A program made the position numbers and the translations under genes. From Candidatus Saccharimonadota bacterium (lineage in GTDB: Bacteria > Patescibacteriota > Saccharimonadia > Saccharimonadales > Saccharimonadaceae): a DNA stretch of 38,745 bases. The notes beneath the pieces were generated by a model, which was not told the DNA's origin, made no database searches, and saw only the letters and a program-made list of their open reading frames with translations. The stretch lies in assembly GCA_016286785.1 (NCBI GenBank), contig JAEEUB010000008.1, positions 1 to 38,745 on the forward strand, read 5' to 3'. How positions within the stretch are numbered: the first letter of the stretch is position 1; each line of letters begins with the position of its first letter. Shown in pieces: positions 7,020 to 14,481 of the stretch.

Positions 7020-8168
7020 ATGATTTATCTTGATCATGCAGCAGCTACACCTATCTCTAAAAAAGTCCTCAAAAAAATGGAGCCTTATTTTTTGCATGAT
7101 TTCTTTAACCCATCCGCAGCTTATATGCCCGCAAAAAAAGTAAACGCCAAATACGAAGCCGCCAAAGCCAGCATAGCACATACGATAGGAGCCAAATCAT
7201 CCGATCTAATTATTACCGCAGGAGCAACTGAGGCAAACAATCTAGCATTTACCGCCATAAAAAAACCTCAGGGCGCAAAAAAGGTTCTTTATCTAGAAAC
7301 TGAACATGATTCGGTCCGACAAATAGCCCAAAAATATGGTGGTGAAAAAATCAAAGTTCATAGTAGCGGAATCATCGATCTAAATGATCTAAAAAACAAA
7401 ATTACAGACGAAACGGAACTCATATCAATTGCGCTAGTAAATAATGAAATTGGCACAATTCAGCCCTTAGCCGAAGTGTCGGCAATTATTCGTGACGTTA
7501 AAATCCAAAGATTAAAGAAAGGGATAAAAACCAAATTATTGCTCCATTCAGACGCATCACAAGCGCTTAATCTAATAGACATCAATGTGGCCCGTCTCGG
7601 CATAGACCTTCTTACCATGAATTCGGCAAAAGTGTATGGACCAAAAGGAGTAGGCGCTCTATACGTTTCGCATGATGCCAAACTAAATCCCATAATCCTA
7701 GGTGGAGGTCAAGAAAATGGCTTAAGGAGTGGGACGGAAAACGTTCCAGGAGTAATAGGATTCGCCGAAGCTCTAGAAGAAGCAAAAAAACACCTAGCAT
7801 CAAACCGCAAAAAATACGCCACCTGGAAAAAGGTATTATTAAAAGAGCTACACGATTATGAGCTCATCAACAAAAAGCATACACTTGACAACTTTATAGT
7901 TATATGCTATAATAGAATAGATGCGGAAAGATTAATCTTTCTTCTTGAAGAAAAAGACGTTTATGTCTCTACTGGGGCCGCCTGCGCTGCTTCTAAGGGG
8001 GTACGTTCACACGTACTAAAAGCTATCGGCTTATCTGATACTCAAATTGCTGGATCGCTCAGAATAACCCTTGGTGAAACCAATGATGAATCCCAGATTA
8101 AAAAAGCAGCCAAGATTATTAACGAAGTAGTAGAAAAAGAGCGGGAGAGAATTAAAAATGCCGGCTAA
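7020..8168 (+). CDS. iscS: Cysteine desulfurase (IscS/NifS family)
   Basis: A 382-aa PLP enzyme that takes sulfur from cysteine as a persulfide. Visible elements: LDHAAATP at the N-terminus, GATEANN (68-74), cofactor-stacking His96, NNEIGTIQP (141-149), PLP-binding Asp178 in HSDAS, Schiff-base Lys204 in NSAKVYGPKGVGAL, GLRSGTENV (234-242), and the sulfur-carrying loop STGAACAAS with Cys322. The residue before the PLP lysine is Ala, where E. coli IscS and NifS have His. The last 11 nt overlap mnmA, and no scaffold gene (iscU) is adjacent. The main partner is therefore probably MnmA for tRNA thiolation, although iron-sulfur assembly is possible. Confidence 0.94.
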   Translation: MIYLDHAAATPISKKVLKKMEPYFLHDFFNPSAAYMPAKKVNAKYEAAKASIAHTIGAKSSDLIITAGATEANNLAFTAIKKPQGAKKVLYLETEHDSVRQIAQKYGGEKIKVHSSGIIDLNDLKNKITDETELISIALVNNEIGTIQPLAEVSAIIRDVKIQRLKKGIKTKLLLHSDASQALNLIDINVARLGIDLLTMNSAKVYGPKGVGALYVSHDAKLNPIILGGGQENGLRSGTENVPGVIGFAEALEEAKKHLASNRKKYATWKKVLLKELHDYELINKKHTLDNFIVICYNRIDAERLIFLLEEKDVYVSTGAACAASKGVRSHVLKAIGLSDTQIAGSLRITLGETNDESQIKKAAKIINEVVEKERERIKNAG

Positions 8169-9261
8169 AACCCACCCTAGTAAGAATCCTAAAACCGTAT
8201 TTGTCGGCATGAGCGGCGGCGTAGATTCAAGTGTGTCTGCTATGCTCCTAAAAAACCAAGGTTATAAGGTCGTAGGTATCTATATGAAAAACTGGTCCGA
8301 GGATTTACCAGGCATGAAATGTCCTTGGGCAGAAGACCTTGCAGATGCCAAAAGAGTTGCGGTTAAGCTCGGCATAGATTTTGAAGTTTGGGATTTTGAA
8401 AAAGAATATAAAAAACGGGTTGTAGATTACATGCTAAATGAATTTAAGGCCGGCAACACTCCTAACCCAGACATCATGTGTAACCAAGAAATTAAATTCA
8501 AACTATTTTACGAGAAAGCCATGTCGGCCGGAGCAGACTATATCGCTACTGGGCATTATGCCAGAATTAAAACCATCTCAAATCATCCTGCCCTCCTAAG
8601 AGGAATCGACGAGAAAAAAGATCAAACGTATTTCCTCTATCGCATTTCAGAAGAATCCTTAGCTCATACAATTTTCCCAATTGGCGAGATGACAAAACCA
8701 GAAGTCAAAAAATTAGCAGAAGAAAATGGCTTACACAACGCATATAAAAAAGAATCGATGGGCGTTTGCTTTATTGGAGAAGTCGGTATAAAAGATTTCC
8801 TCAAAGAATACATCGACATTAACCCCGGCGAAATTCGCGAAATCGAAAGTAATAACATTTTGGGATACCATGAAGGCGTAATTTTTTATACAATAGGCCA
8901 ACGGCATGGATTATATCTTAATGGCGAAAAAGGCAAAATTAATGACGGCATGCCTTATTATGTTGTCAAAAAGGATATCAAAAACAACATTATTTATGTG
9001 TCAAAAAACTTAAATCACGAAGCAATCTGGACCAAAACTTTAGAGTTAAAGGATATTCTCCTTCGCTCGTCCAAATTAATTCTAAATCCAGCCAAAAACT
9101 ATCCGGTTATGGTTCGCCTTCGTCACTTAGCACCTCTTGTGCCAGCCACAATAAACGGCAAATTCCTAACGTTCAAAGAAGAAATAAAGAGACCAGCACC
9201 AGGCCAATCTGCCGTTTTGTACGAAGACGAAGAATGCCTGGGCGGTGGCATTATTTGCTAA
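8158..9261 (+). CDS. mnmA: tRNA-specific 2-thiouridylase
   Basis: A 367-aa enzyme that adds the 2-thio group to U34 of Glu, Gln and Lys tRNAs using ATP and persulfide sulfur. The PP-loop SGGVDSS is at 19-25, catalytic Cys108 is in NPDIMCNQEIKF, TGHYARI is at 131-137, KDQTYFLYR at 154-162, and the second catalytic Cys204 is in GVCFIGE. The C-terminal beta-barrel region follows. The ATG at 8158 lies inside the end of the desulfurase gene, with GGGAGAG (8143-8149) 8 nt upstream. A sulfur donor and acceptor encoded with an 11-nt overlap strongly suggest a dedicated relay. The TAA stop abuts the foreign AT-rich island. Confidence 0.96.
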   Translation: MPAKTHPSKNPKTVFVGMSGGVDSSVSAMLLKNQGYKVVGIYMKNWSEDLPGMKCPWAEDLADAKRVAVKLGIDFEVWDFEKEYKKRVVDYMLNEFKAGNTPNPDIMCNQEIKFKLFYEKAMSAGADYIATGHYARIKTISNHPALLRGIDEKKDQTYFLYRISEESLAHTIFPIGEMTKPEVKKLAEENGLHNAYKKESMGVCFIGEVGIKDFLKEYIDINPGEIREIESNNILGYHEGVIFYTIGQRHGLYLNGEKGKINDGMPYYVVKKDIKNNIIYVSKNLNHEAIWTKTLELKDILLRSSKLILNPAKNYPVMVRLRHLAPLVPATINGKFLTFKEEIKRPAPGQSAVLYEDEECLGGGIIC

Positions 9262-9312
9262 AAAAATACTCCCGAAGAGAGAACTTAAATAAGGACAAAA
9301 TTGTTCTTATTT
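9261..9312. repeat. Left end of the island: candidate terminal inverted repeat with hairpin
   Basis: AAAAAATACTCC (9261-9272) is followed after 15 nt by a near-palindrome, AAATAAG-G-ACAA-AA-TTGT-T-CTTATTT (9287-9312). Both parts recur inverted at the right end. The first A is the last base of the mnmA TAA stop. Confidence 0.6.
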
Positions 9313-9408
9313 GGTTCTTCCTTATTTTATTGGTACTTTAATAGCTTGATATGGTATAAAATTTTAATTCATTTTGTAGCGAAAATAAATTTTAGGAGGT
9401 TTTTAGTT

Positions 9409-9618
9409 ATGAGAGATATAACTTATCATAAAGAAGGAGATTATTATATTCCTGACTTATATTTAGCTGAGGATGAATACGAAAAAAATTATCATATTGG
9501 AAAGTATGGTCATTTAAGACTATCCTATTTAAAAAAACATAAGAAATCTGATTATATTATAATGCTTATGGACGGAACTTTAAGAAAACATATTGTAGTC
9601 TTTTATTATTTACTATAA
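9409..9618 (+). pseudogene. TnpV-like transposon protein, C-terminally truncated
   Basis: A 69-aa reading frame from the ATG at 9409 with Shine-Dalgarno AGGAGG (9394-9399). It begins MRDITYHKEGDYYIPDL and continues IGKYGHLRLSYLKKHKKSDY and LRKHI, the pattern I recognise from TnpV-family proteins of clostridial transposons (YTKxGDYYIPxL, IGKYGxxRxxYLxEH). Full-length relatives are roughly 110-120 aa. Here the match ends at about residue 61, followed by an unrelated hydrophobic end (VVFYYLL), so the 3' part is lost. A longer reading upstream from 9301 has no family resemblance and lacks a ribosome site. The molecular role of TnpV is not well defined. It serves here as a marker of the element's origin. 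Confidence 0.7.
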
Positions 9619-9639
9619 AATTGTTTTTCATTCGTTATA

Positions 9640-10401
9640 TTAATCTTTAAAAATCCATATATAATCTTCTCGTTTTGTTAATTTTTTGTTTCCATTTGCA
9701 ATGTTTAATATTTTATTTCTTATATCATTAATTTCATCTGATGAAATATTTACAAATTGTTCATGTTTAAAAAATTCAATTATTGTTTTACCATTTTCAT
9801 TCATGTTTTCTATTCCAGAGATATCTATATCTGAATTGACTATTTCCACTTCATATTTTACATTTTTCTTAGATAATATTTTTTTTATATTCGTTGATAG
9901 TGTGTCTTTATTATTGTATTTTTTTAAACTATCTGTTACTTTTTTATCATCACTATAATCGTTACTTACCACTATCAAAGCTATTCCTTTAGTATTTAGT
10001 GATTTTATGACTTTATCTAAAAAACTTTCTAAATTTTCAATATAACATACTACATGAGCTATTAAAATAAAATCTGATTTTGGTAATTTATCCAAAGATT
10101 CTACATTCCTATTTATAAAATTAATGTCATGATTTGTTCTTGATTTAAAGCATTTTATTAGTTCAGTAGATGTTTCTATACCAGTAACTTCAAGTTGGTA
10201 TGATTCACCTAATTTTTCTATAATTTGAGTCGTAACAACACCATCCGCACATCCAATATCAAGTAACATTAATTTTTTTGAAGTGTTATTTTCTAAAATT
10301 TTTTTACATACCTTGTTAATTAATATTGGTTTTTGATTTGTTAGTGCAATGTACCTCTGAAATATTGATGGGTTTTCTCTATATATTTTTAAATTATGCA
10401 T
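9640..10401 (-). CDS. Class I SAM-dependent methyltransferase (island cargo)
   Basis: A 253-aa Rossmann-fold methyltransferase. Motif I is LLDIGCADG (residues about 46-54), followed by an acidic residue after strand 2 (GIET), the strand 4 segment SDFILIAHVVCYI, and the post-motif GIALIVVSND. The substrate is unknown. It has an AAGGAG Shine-Dalgarno sequence 9 nt upstream of the ATG at 10401 and a promoter with a symmetrical operator-like dyad. Codon use is extremely AT-rich, matching the island and not the resident genes. It is the only apparently intact gene in the island, so it may be retained cargo, perhaps a small-molecule or antibiotic-modifying methylase (speculative). Confidence 0.82.
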   Translation of the reverse strand: MHNLKIYRENPSIFQRYIALTNQKPILINKVCKKILENNTSKKLMLLDIGCADGVVTTQIIEKLGESYQLEVTGIETSTELIKCFKSRTNHDINFINRNVESLDKLPKSDFILIAHVVCYIENLESFLDKVIKSLNTKGIALIVVSNDYSDDKKVTDSLKKYNNKDTLSTNIKKILSKKNVKYEVEIVNSDIDISGIENMNENGKTIIEFFKHEQFVNISSDEINDIRNKILNIANGNKKLTKREDYIWIFKD

Positions 10402-10434
10402 CTTTATTATCTCCTTTTCTTCTTGTAAAATTAT

Positions 10435-10462
10435 ATTATAAAATTACAATTAAACTGTAATT
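10435..10462 (-). promoter_or_regulatory. Methyltransferase promoter with operator-like dyad
   Basis: On the minus strand, a TATAAT box (10440-10435) lies directly downstream of a perfect dyad: AATTACA (10442-10448), 7 nt, TGTAATT (10456-10462). No good -35 is visible. A dyad placed in the -35/-10 spacer with a weak -35 is typical of MerR-type activation, but other repressors could bind here. No regulator gene remains in the island. Confidence 0.45.
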
Positions 10463-10472
10463 AATATTAATA

Positions 10473-10698
10473 CTATTTTTTTACTCCAAATGCAGGTACA
10501 TTAATAGTAACAGCTTCAAAATCTCCTTCAGCAGAATAGATTGTATTTTTATCCAAATACAATACATCTCCACTGTCACAATGGACTTTTTGATTATCTA
10601 TTATAAAGCTAACATCTGCACTAATAAAGTATATCTGCTGAATGCACTTCACTAATTTTTCTTGTAATTTTTTCATTATTTGATATTTTCTTATACAT
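10473..10698 (-). pseudogene. Small cupin-domain protein, frameshifted
   Basis: The downstream frame encodes a cupin-like beta-barrel piece (VSFIIDNQKVHCDSGDVLYL, then TIYSAEGDFEAVTINVP). Its only ATG in that frame (10676) has no ribosome site. The proper start is the ATG at 10698 with AGGAGG (10710-10705) 6 nt upstream. From it the frame reads MYKKISNNEKITRKISEVHSADILY and stops at TAG (10623-10621). A one-base shift near 10621-10632 would join the two parts into a protein of about 75 aa. I therefore read it as a frameshift-inactivated cupin gene. Cupin function is usually small-molecule or metal binding, and none can be assigned here. Sequencing error at an AT-rich site is an alternative. 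Confidence 0.62.
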
Positions 10699-10797
10699 AT
10701 TCTACCTCCTAAAATTACTATTTTTCTTCATTAAACTTGCACGAAATATTACAAAGCTCTACACTAATACATTTAACAAATTATTTCTTCTTTTTAA

Positions 10798-11001
10798 ATT
10801 TTTTACCTTCAATTACCAGAAATAATAAATGAATTAATTGATAAAATATTAGTCCACCAACAAACAAAAGTTGATGGAAAGAAATATCAACAAATAGATA
10901 TATATTACTCAGAAGTTGGAATTATATCAGTTTCAGCAAATGAATATGATTTTGAAAAAGAATTTCAAAATATGTTAAAAGATAAAATAAAAACAGCATA
11001 A
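10798..11001 (+). pseudogene. C-terminal remnant of a large serine recombinase
   Basis: A 67-codon open frame without a start, following a stop at 10795. It encodes PEIINELIDKILVH, then QQTKVDGKKYQQIDIYY, and ends at TAA (10999-11001). This resembles the extreme C-terminus of clostridial large serine recombinases (TnpX/DUF4368 type), where a strand pattern like ELIDKIxVH is followed by GKxxQxIxIYY. The catalytic serine domain is absent. In Tn4451-like elements the recombinase lies near one end, which fits its position next to the right inverted repeat. It is non-functional as it stands. Confidence 0.6.
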
Positions 11002-11010
11002 AAAAAGCCT

Positions 11011-11069
11011 TAGGAGCATTTTTAATAAGAATTGTCCTTATTAAAATGCTCCTAGGAGTATTTTTTTTT
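11011..11069. terminator. Long hairpin and T-run at the right end of the island
   Basis: An 18-bp stem with one bulge (11011-11029 with 11037-11054, loop AATTGTC) is followed by GGAGTA and nine T. It should terminate rightward transcription. Its inner part and the GGAGTATTTTTT end also match the island's left end in inverted orientation, so it doubles as the right terminal repeat. Confidence 0.7.
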
Positions 11070-11079
11070 ATTTAAGATT

Positions 11080-11283
11080 CTACACAATCATCATAACCGC
11101 GTTAGCGCATAAAAGAGCGCCAGCTACGATAGCCATTGCTGAAATGGCATAGATATGCATCTTTTCAGCCTGAGTGACGCACTGCTTTTTAGTGGTCTTC
11201 ATGCATGCTTTGCGATGAGCCTGCTGTGGCCTCGAAGTAGATTTTTTTGTTCTTGTGGCTTGTTTCTTTTTTGCTTGTGCCAT
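11080..11283 (-). CDS. Small basic single-TM protein
   Basis: A 67-aa protein of unknown function. The first 43 residues are strongly basic (Lys/Arg/Gln/Thr-rich, MAQAKKKQATRTKKSTSR), and the C-terminal 22 residues form a hydrophobic helix (IYAISAMAIVAGALLCANAV). The likely topology is a basic cytoplasmic N-terminus anchored by a tail helix, and the basic part could bind nucleic acid (inference). I chose the ATG at 11283 because an AAGGA site precedes it and because the longer upstream reading (to 11376) would overlap the alaS start and adds unlike sequence. It is divergent from alaS. Base composition matches the resident genome, so it lies outside the island. Confidence 0.6.
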   Translation of the reverse strand: MAQAKKKQATRTKKSTSRPQQAHRKACMKTTKKQCVTQAEKMHIYAISAMAIVAGALLCANAVMMIV

Positions 11284-11347
11284 AATAATTCCTTTTATTA
11301 TTCTTATGCTAATAGTAGCACTAATTGCGAAAAAATGCAAGAAATAG

Positions 11348-11353
11348 TATAAT
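11348..11353 (+). promoter_or_regulatory. -10 box of alaS
   Basis: TATAAT ends 7 nt before the ATG at 11361 with no Shine-Dalgarno sequence between them, so leaderless expression is likely. Confidence 0.6.
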
Positions 11354-11360
11354 TTAGCGC

Positions 11361-13241
11361 ATGGATGCAAATACAATTAGAAAAAAATTCCTAGATTTTG
11401 AAGTTTTAAAAGGCCACAAAATAATTCAACCAGCCCCGTTAGTACTAGAAGGTGATCCAACCACTTTATTTACCGGGTCGGGCATGCAACCACTCCTACC
11501 TTATTTACTAGGAAAAGAGCATCCGCTCGGCAAAAGACTGTGCGACTCCCAACCCTCTATGCGATTACAGGATATTGAAGACGTCGGCGACCCACGCCAC
11601 ACCACGGTGTTCGAAATGCTCGGCAACTGGTCTCTAGGTGATTATTTCAAAGAAGAACAAATTCGTAACTTTTTTGAATTTCTAACTAAAGAAGTGGGGC
11701 TTGACCCTACTAAAATATATGTCACTTGTTTTATCGGCAACAAAGAATATGGTATTCCAAAAGATACTGAAGCGGCAAGCATCTGGCAAAAAGTTTTTGA
11801 AGAAGCTGGTATAGAAGCTAAAATCGCAGAAATCGGTACAGCCGAAAGCGGCGATAAACGCGGCATTAAACCAGGAGAACGAATCTTCTTCTACGATGAC
11901 CACGAAAACTGGTGGAGCCGTGGTGGAGGCTGTGAGTCCACGCCAATCGGCGACCCCTGCGGTCCAGATTCCGAAGTATTCTACGACTTTGGCGAAGAAT
12001 TGCAGGATGAAGCTAAATATGGATTAGCTCACCCAGCATCAGACGGTGCTCGTTTCATGGAAATCGGCAACCAGGTTTTTATGCAATACCGCCGCAATCA
12101 AGATGGTAGTTTTTCTGAACTCGAAAAGAAAAATGTTGATTTTGGCGCAGGCCTAGAGCGTATCGCCGCAGCCGCCATCGGCTCCTTTGATGTCTTTAAA
12201 ATCTCTTTAATAAAACCAATTATTGAGAAACTTGAAGAAATATCAGGGAAATCCTACGACAATAACACCGACGAAATGCGTGTAATCGCAGACCATATTC
12301 GAGGCGCATATCTTTTAGCTGCTCAAGGCCTAGTACCGTCCAATAAGACACAGGGCTACGCCATGAGAAGACTACTTCGCCGAGCCATTTTGAGAGCTCT
12401 AGATCTTGGAATTTCTGATAATTTCTTAGCCGAAATTGTACCCATCGTGGCTAAAAACTATACGACTTTGCCAGACTCCATCTTAACTCATCGCGAGACC
12501 GCCCTAGAAACAATGTTAAAAGAAGAAAGCGCCTTTAGAAAAACTCTTAAAAAAGGCATCAAAGAACTTAATAAAATGGCCAAAAACCACAAGATTCTTG
12601 ACGGTAGAGACATCTTTAAATTGCAAGACACCTACGGATTCCCGATGGAGTTATCGGTCGAAGAATGCTATCGAGAGGGAATTGAGCTAACCAAAAACTA
12701 CCGCAAGGAATTTGAAGAGGCCCTAAAAGAGCAACGCGAACGCAGCCAAACCGCGTCAAAAGGTATGTTTAAAGGCGGCCTAGAAGATCACGGTGAACAA
12801 ACTATTAAATATCATACAGCTACCCATTTACTTCTTGCGGCATTGCAAAAAATCGTCTCGCCAGACGTTTGCCAAAAAGGCTCCAATATTACAGCAGATC
12901 GTGTAAGATTTGATTTTAACTGCAATCATAAATTATCCGAAGAAGAAAAACAGGCCTTAGAAAATCAAGTAAACGAATGGATTGAGGCTGATTTGCCGGT
13001 GGTATTTGACGAATATGACAAAGATTACGCAAAAAACGTTCTCAAGGCACATGGGCAATTCTGGGATAAATATCCAGAAAAATTAAAAGTTTACACGATT
13101 GGCGATTTTAATAACCCAATCTCGCGCGAAGTTTGCGGTGGCCCACACGTAGAACATACCGGTACAATTGGTCACTTTAGAATCAAAAAAGAAGAGTCTT
13201 CCTCGGCTGGAGTCCGAAGAATCAAGGCAGTGATAGAATAA
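11361..13241 (+). CDS. alaS: Alanyl-tRNA synthetase lacking the C-terminal C-Ala region
   Basis: It charges tRNA-Ala. The class II catalytic core is clear: motif 2 around DPRHTTVFEMLGNW (77-90) and motif 3 around DFGAGLERIAA (260-270). The tRNA-recognition helices follow (about 300-460). The editing domain keeps its zinc-type signature: His485 and His489 (HTATH), Cys592 and His596 (CGGPH). The protein stops at residue 626 just after the editing domain (SSAGVRRIKAVIE). Typical bacterial AlaRS is about 870 aa and carries a coiled coil plus DHHA1/C-Ala domain, which is absent here. No continuation is seen downstream, since the convergent FtsA-like gene ends 2 bp later. Mischarged Ser/Gly should still be edited in cis. 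Confidence 0.95.
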   Translation: MDANTIRKKFLDFEVLKGHKIIQPAPLVLEGDPTTLFTGSGMQPLLPYLLGKEHPLGKRLCDSQPSMRLQDIEDVGDPRHTTVFEMLGNWSLGDYFKEEQIRNFFEFLTKEVGLDPTKIYVTCFIGNKEYGIPKDTEAASIWQKVFEEAGIEAKIAEIGTAESGDKRGIKPGERIFFYDDHENWWSRGGGCESTPIGDPCGPDSEVFYDFGEELQDEAKYGLAHPASDGARFMEIGNQVFMQYRRNQDGSFSELEKKNVDFGAGLERIAAAAIGSFDVFKISLIKPIIEKLEEISGKSYDNNTDEMRVIADHIRGAYLLAAQGLVPSNKTQGYAMRRLLRRAILRALDLGISDNFLAEIVPIVAKNYTTLPDSILTHRETALETMLKEESAFRKTLKKGIKELNKMAKNHKILDGRDIFKLQDTYGFPMELSVEECYREGIELTKNYRKEFEEALKEQRERSQTASKGMFKGGLEDHGEQTIKYHTATHLLLAALQKIVSPDVCQKGSNITADRVRFDFNCNHKLSEEEKQALENQVNEWIEADLPVVFDEYDKDYAKNVLKAHGQFWDKYPEKLKVYTIGDFNNPISREVCGGPHVEHTGTIGHFRIKKEESSSAGVRRIKAVIE

Positions 13242-13242
13242 A

Positions 13243-14481
13243 CTATTTTTGTAACAGCTTAGCGATTTTAGCTTTAAGTTTATTTTCTTCGGGTGCACCA
13301 GCGAGCGTATCAACACCCACCCTCAAAAGCCCGAGAGCCGTAGCAAAAGAATGATCCAGCTCACTAGTTGCCTCAACATTTAAACGCTCAATATCAAGAT
13401 CCGGTAATTCATTCACGTCAATCAAGTGAATAACCGGTCTACGAGAAAAAGGCAAATTCGTATACCAGTCCGAAATCGCAAGCTCTTCCTGAAGCAAAGA
13501 AAGACTAGCGCCACCACCACAAAGCATAATATTTCGCGGCAAGCTCCCTACATTGTTGAATTCTTCAAGCGCAACTTCAACCCCAGTGAGCCAAACGCTA
13601 AGATTGCGAGAAATCGCAGTTTCTACTTTAGATTTAACCCGGTCATCTAGTTTACTAGTATCGTAATCTAGCTTATAATTCTCGGCCGTATCAAAATCTA
13701 CACCCATAGCCTCGGCAATTTGGTGAGTAAAGCTTCGCCCGCCAATGCCAAACATCTTGGTGCCTTCCACACCACCATCATCTATGACGGCAACATCGGT
13801 TGTTCCACCACCTATGTCCATTACTATCCCAGAAAAGCTTGACTCCAAATCATCACCAAGGCAAGCCCTACATACGGCAAAAGGTTCAACCGCAACAGTA
13901 AGCAAGTCAAGATTAAGTTCGGCGCACACCTTCTCAATTGCCGCCACATGAATTAAAGGAGCAAACGCAGTATAAAACTGTATTACAATATCAGAACCCT
14001 TAAAGCCAATTGGATTAGAAATCTTATAGCCATCTATGGTTAACGAAACAATTGCAGAATTAATTAGACGAACCTCTACATTCTCATTCCCGGTTTCTAG
14101 TGCAACCGTCTTTTTTGCGACTTCGCCAGACTTTTGCTGGACCTTTTTAATAATCTCATTCATTTCGGAATCTGTAATCGGCTTATTAGGGTTTTTGCGA
14201 GAATAATTTACAGTAGTAGTATTACCCTGAATCAACTCCCCCGCAATCCCAACTACAGTTAATTCGGCTCGCTCACCCGCCTGTTCCTCAACCTTCATTA
14301 AAGCCTCTTCGCAAACATTGACCACGGCAGGAATATCGGCCACGGCCCCAGCATGCATATTTCCTTCAACCTGTTTTGCCTTGCCCACTCCAAGAATTTC
14401 TAGGTTACCTTTTTTTGTAGGCTTAGCCAAAACCGCTTTTACAAATTCAGTACCGATGTCTAAAGCTAAGATCGTGCTCAT
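13243..14481 (-). CDS. FtsA/PilM-type actin-like ATPase
   Basis: A 412-aa actin-fold protein. Phosphate-1 motif LALDIGTEFVKA is at 5-16, an SHS2/1C-like insert occupies about 75-165 (VVGIAGELIQG, then a helix rich in charged residues), phosphate-2 motif DIGGGTTDVAV is at 222-232, and a GGGA adenosine loop (MLCGGGASL) lies near 325. The insert and spacing fit FtsA and PilM better than MreB or DnaK. The C-terminus is a short basic amphipathic helix (NKLKAKIAKLLQK) that could bind membrane, as in FtsA. Likely role: tethering the division ring or a type IV pilus machine to the membrane. The ATG overlaps the upstream pseudouridine synthase stop by 4 nt, and an internal TATAAT box could drive it separately. 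Confidence 0.82.
   Translation of the reverse strand: MSTILALDIGTEFVKAVLAKPTKKGNLEILGVGKAKQVEGNMHAGAVADIPAVVNVCEEALMKVEEQAGERAELTVVGIAGELIQGNTTTVNYSRKNPNKPITDSEMNEIIKKVQQKSGEVAKKTVALETGNENVEVRLINSAIVSLTIDGYKISNPIGFKGSDIVIQFYTAFAPLIHVAAIEKVCAELNLDLLTVAVEPFAVCRACLGDDLESSFSGIVMDIGGGTTDVAVIDDGGVEGTKMFGIGGRSFTHQIAEAMGVDFDTAENYKLDYDTSKLDDRVKSKVETAISRNLSVWLTGVEVALEEFNNVGSLPRNIMLCGGGASLSLLQEELAISDWYTNLPFSRRPVIHLIDVNELPDLDIERLNVEATSELDHSFATALGLLRVGVDTLAGAPEENKLKAKIAKLLQK

Larger units (their letters stand above)
9261..11066. mobile_element. Decayed AT-rich transposon island (Tn4451-like remnant)
   Basis: This block differs sharply in composition. For example, 9661-9720 has 12 G/C in 60, while 11461-11520 in alaS has 28 in 60. 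The ends share a perfect 12-bp inverted repeat (AAAAAATACTCC at 9261-9272, GGAGTATTTTTT at 11055-11066) and an internal inverted match (AATAAGGACAA at 9288-9298, TTGTCCTTATT at 11032-11042). Inside are a truncated tnpV, a methyltransferase gene, a frameshifted cupin gene and the C-terminal stub of a large serine recombinase. TnpV and such recombinases belong to mobilizable transposons of Clostridia. The genes also use strong AGGAGG Shine-Dalgarno sites, unlike the rest of the window. Origin by transfer from a Firmicutes donor is inferred. No target-site duplication is evident. Confidence 0.7.

Noticed and set aside
9301-9408. Longer start of the tnpV-like frame at 9301
   Set aside because: No ribosome site, and the sequence is unlike TnpV. 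The AGGAGG at 9394-9399 fits the ATG at 9409.
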